This document shows positions 63,043-64,000 of a stretch of DNA of 64,000 bases, in pieces. Positions within the stretch are counted from its first letter, which is position 1. Every line of letters begins with the position of its first letter. The notes under the pieces are model-generated. The model made no database searches. It saw only the letters and a list, made by a program, of their open reading frames with translations, and had not been told where the DNA came from. Source of the stretch: Emticicia oligotrophica DSM 17448 (lineage in GTDB: Bacteria; Bacteroidota; Bacteroidia; Cytophagales; Spirosomataceae); contig NC_018748.1 in the NCBI RefSeq assembly GCF_000263195.1, forward strand, positions 3,534,001 through 3,598,000, given 5' to 3'. A program made the translations under genes and the position numbers.

Positions 63043-64000
63043 TTATTTCTTAACCACTTCTTTTACGCCCGTTGATTTTGCCCAAACTTCATACTCAGAC
63101 TTTAAATTGGTAAGTATTTTAGGCTCTTTAGTTGCAAGATTTTTTGTCTCGCTTGGGTCGTTGCCGAGGTTATATAATTCCCAATCAGTATCTTCCAACT
63201 CTTTCACTAATTTCCAGTTACCTTTTCTTATAGCTTTGTTACCTTCATGCTCCCAAAAAAGTGTTCTTGAAGGCATTTTTGCTCCATTCCAAAGGTAGCT
63301 TAAGCTTTTACCGTGAACGTCTGAAGGCTGTGTTTGTGCCAATTCGAGACTGGTTGGTAGGAGGTCAATCACATGACTTGGAGCATCAATGAACTCTTTT
63401 TTAGGTTTGATTTTGGCAGGCCAATGAATAATACATGGACTAATGATGCCGCCTTCGTGCATAAATTTTTTATAAAGCTTGAAAGGCGTATTCGATACAT
63501 TTGCCCACTGGAAATCGTAAGTGCCATAAGAGCCTCGTTCTCCAATTCGCTTATTGGGTTCGCCGAGTTTTCGGTCATCAACGTTTTCGGGGCTGGCTCC
63601 ATTATCTGCTAAGAAAATGATAAAAGTATTGTCTATTTGCTGGCTTTTTTTCAAGTATTCAACCAGTTTTCCAATGTTTTTATCCATTCTATCAATCATT
63701 GCGGCATATACGGCCATTTTTCTTGCCCAAGATTTTTTTTCTTTAACATCCTCCCAAGGTTGAATATCATTTGGCCGCTCAGTGAGTTGATAACGTTTAT
63801 CGAGCAAGCCAATTTGTTTCATTTTTTTGAAGCGGTCGGTACGGGTTTTATCCCAGCCTTGTAAGTAGAAGTTTTCGTATTTAGCAATATCTTCTTCGTA
63901 GGCGTGTAGCGGAAAATGTGGTGCGGTATAGGCCAAATACAAGAAAAATGGATTGTTTTGCTTATCACTCGATTCTAAAAACTCAATAGCTTTATCGGTA
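63043..64000 (-). CDS. Sulfatase, C-terminal part (5' end outside window)
   Basis: The frame remains open to base 64000, so the N-terminal part with the formylglycine motif lies beyond the window. What is seen is the central and C-terminal part: FFLYLAYTAPHFPLHA, AMIDRMDKNIGKLVEYL, FLADNGASPENVDD, and LPTSLELAQTQPSDVHGKSLS, ending in KSTGVKEVVKK. These are typical of type I arylsulfatases. The gene heads the part of the minus-strand operon that is seen and is followed after 16 bases by the 514-residue secreted protein. Whether it acts on the same substrate as the second sulfatase at 56832 is unknown. Confidence 0.9.
   Translation of the reverse strand, partial: TDKAIEFLESSDKQNNPFFLYLAYTAPHFPLHAYEEDIAKYENFYLQGWDKTRTDRFKKMKQIGLLDKRYQLTERPNDIQPWEDVKEKKSWARKMAVYAAMIDRMDKNIGKLVEYLKKSQQIDNTFIIFLADNGASPENVDDRKLGEPNKRIGERGSYGTYDFQWANVSNTPFKLYKKFMHEGGIISPCIIHWPAKIKPKKEFIDAPSHVIDLLPTSLELAQTQPSDVHGKSLSYLWNGAKMPSRTLFWEHEGNKAIRKGNWKLVKELEDTDWELYNLGNDPSETKNLATKEPKILTNLKSEYEVWAKSTGVKEVVKK

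Noticed and set aside
56832-64000. Sulfatase operon as a sulfonolipid-degradation system
   Set aside because: Sulfatases hydrolyse sulfate esters and not the C-S bond of sulfonolipids, so sulfonolipid headgroup removal is not supported; ceramidase action on the amide remains possible.

Overview
The window is an AT-rich chromosomal segment of a Bacteroidota bacterium, most likely Cytophagales (Spirosomaceae-like, the Emticicia/Arcicella/Runella type). The pointers are: a type IX secretion (T9SS) C-terminal sorting domain on a 4189-residue surface protein, three SusC/FecA-like TonB-dependent receptors with carboxypeptidase-regulatory-like N-termini, paired DUF4249 lipoproteins, Cytophagales-style histidine kinases with short GIAHEIQNPLNFVNNF boxes, the DAHP synthase/chorismate mutase fusion, and promoters of the Bacteroidota type (TTG, 16-19 bases, TAnnTTTG). 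No rRNA, tRNA, CRISPR array, insertion sequence or prophage was seen. Genus is inference; the phylum is well supported.

Layout. 1-7510: a signalling block on the plus strand with three paralogous histidine kinases (the first cut by the window edge), a response regulator and a response regulator fused to a class III adenylate cyclase. Between the kinases sit a DUF2236/MpaB-type oxygenase and a polytopic membrane protein that looks like a Pyr4-type transmembrane terpene cyclase. 7703-10256: a partial suf cluster (sufC, a RidA homologue, sufD) without sufB or sufS. 10328-12547: a dicarboxylate symporter, an SRPBCC protein and a 57-codon membrane peptide. 12741-27937: a secreted GH13 alpha-amylase, the giant repeat-rich T9SS protein and a small conserved-looking protein. 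27987-30585: glycyl-tRNA synthetase and a membrane-anchored triple helix-hairpin-helix protein. 30835-38084: a four-gene set on the minus strand, arranged receptor-DUF4249-DUF4249-receptor.

38207-45331: secreted peptidases (CocE/X-Pro type, M24 type), a DUF1566-like protein, a beta-helix protein, a HAD phosphatase and an internally duplicated membrane protein. 45338-48618 (minus): a periplasmic protein, a small membrane protein, signal peptidase II and proline dehydrogenase. 48804-49898: DAHP synthase/chorismate mutase. 50612-54340 (minus): an outer-membrane beta-barrel receptor and a DUF2975/XRE regulator pair. 54747-56774: glutamine-dependent NAD synthetase. 56832-64000 (minus): a tightly packed operon of two sulfatases, an (alpha/alpha)-toroid-like secreted protein, a ceramidase-family membrane protein and a PVC-type cytochrome c/dehydrogenase, suggestive of degradation of a sulfated glycan or glycolipid.

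The most interesting items are the oxygenase/terpene-cyclase-like pair (2575-4588), a palindromic DNA element embedded in frame in two histidine kinase genes (2094-2121 and 5760-5787), the recently duplicated 596-bp segment in the giant adhesin, and the sulfatase-ceramidase-cytochrome operon. All coordinates come from reading the sequence by eye; no database search was run.
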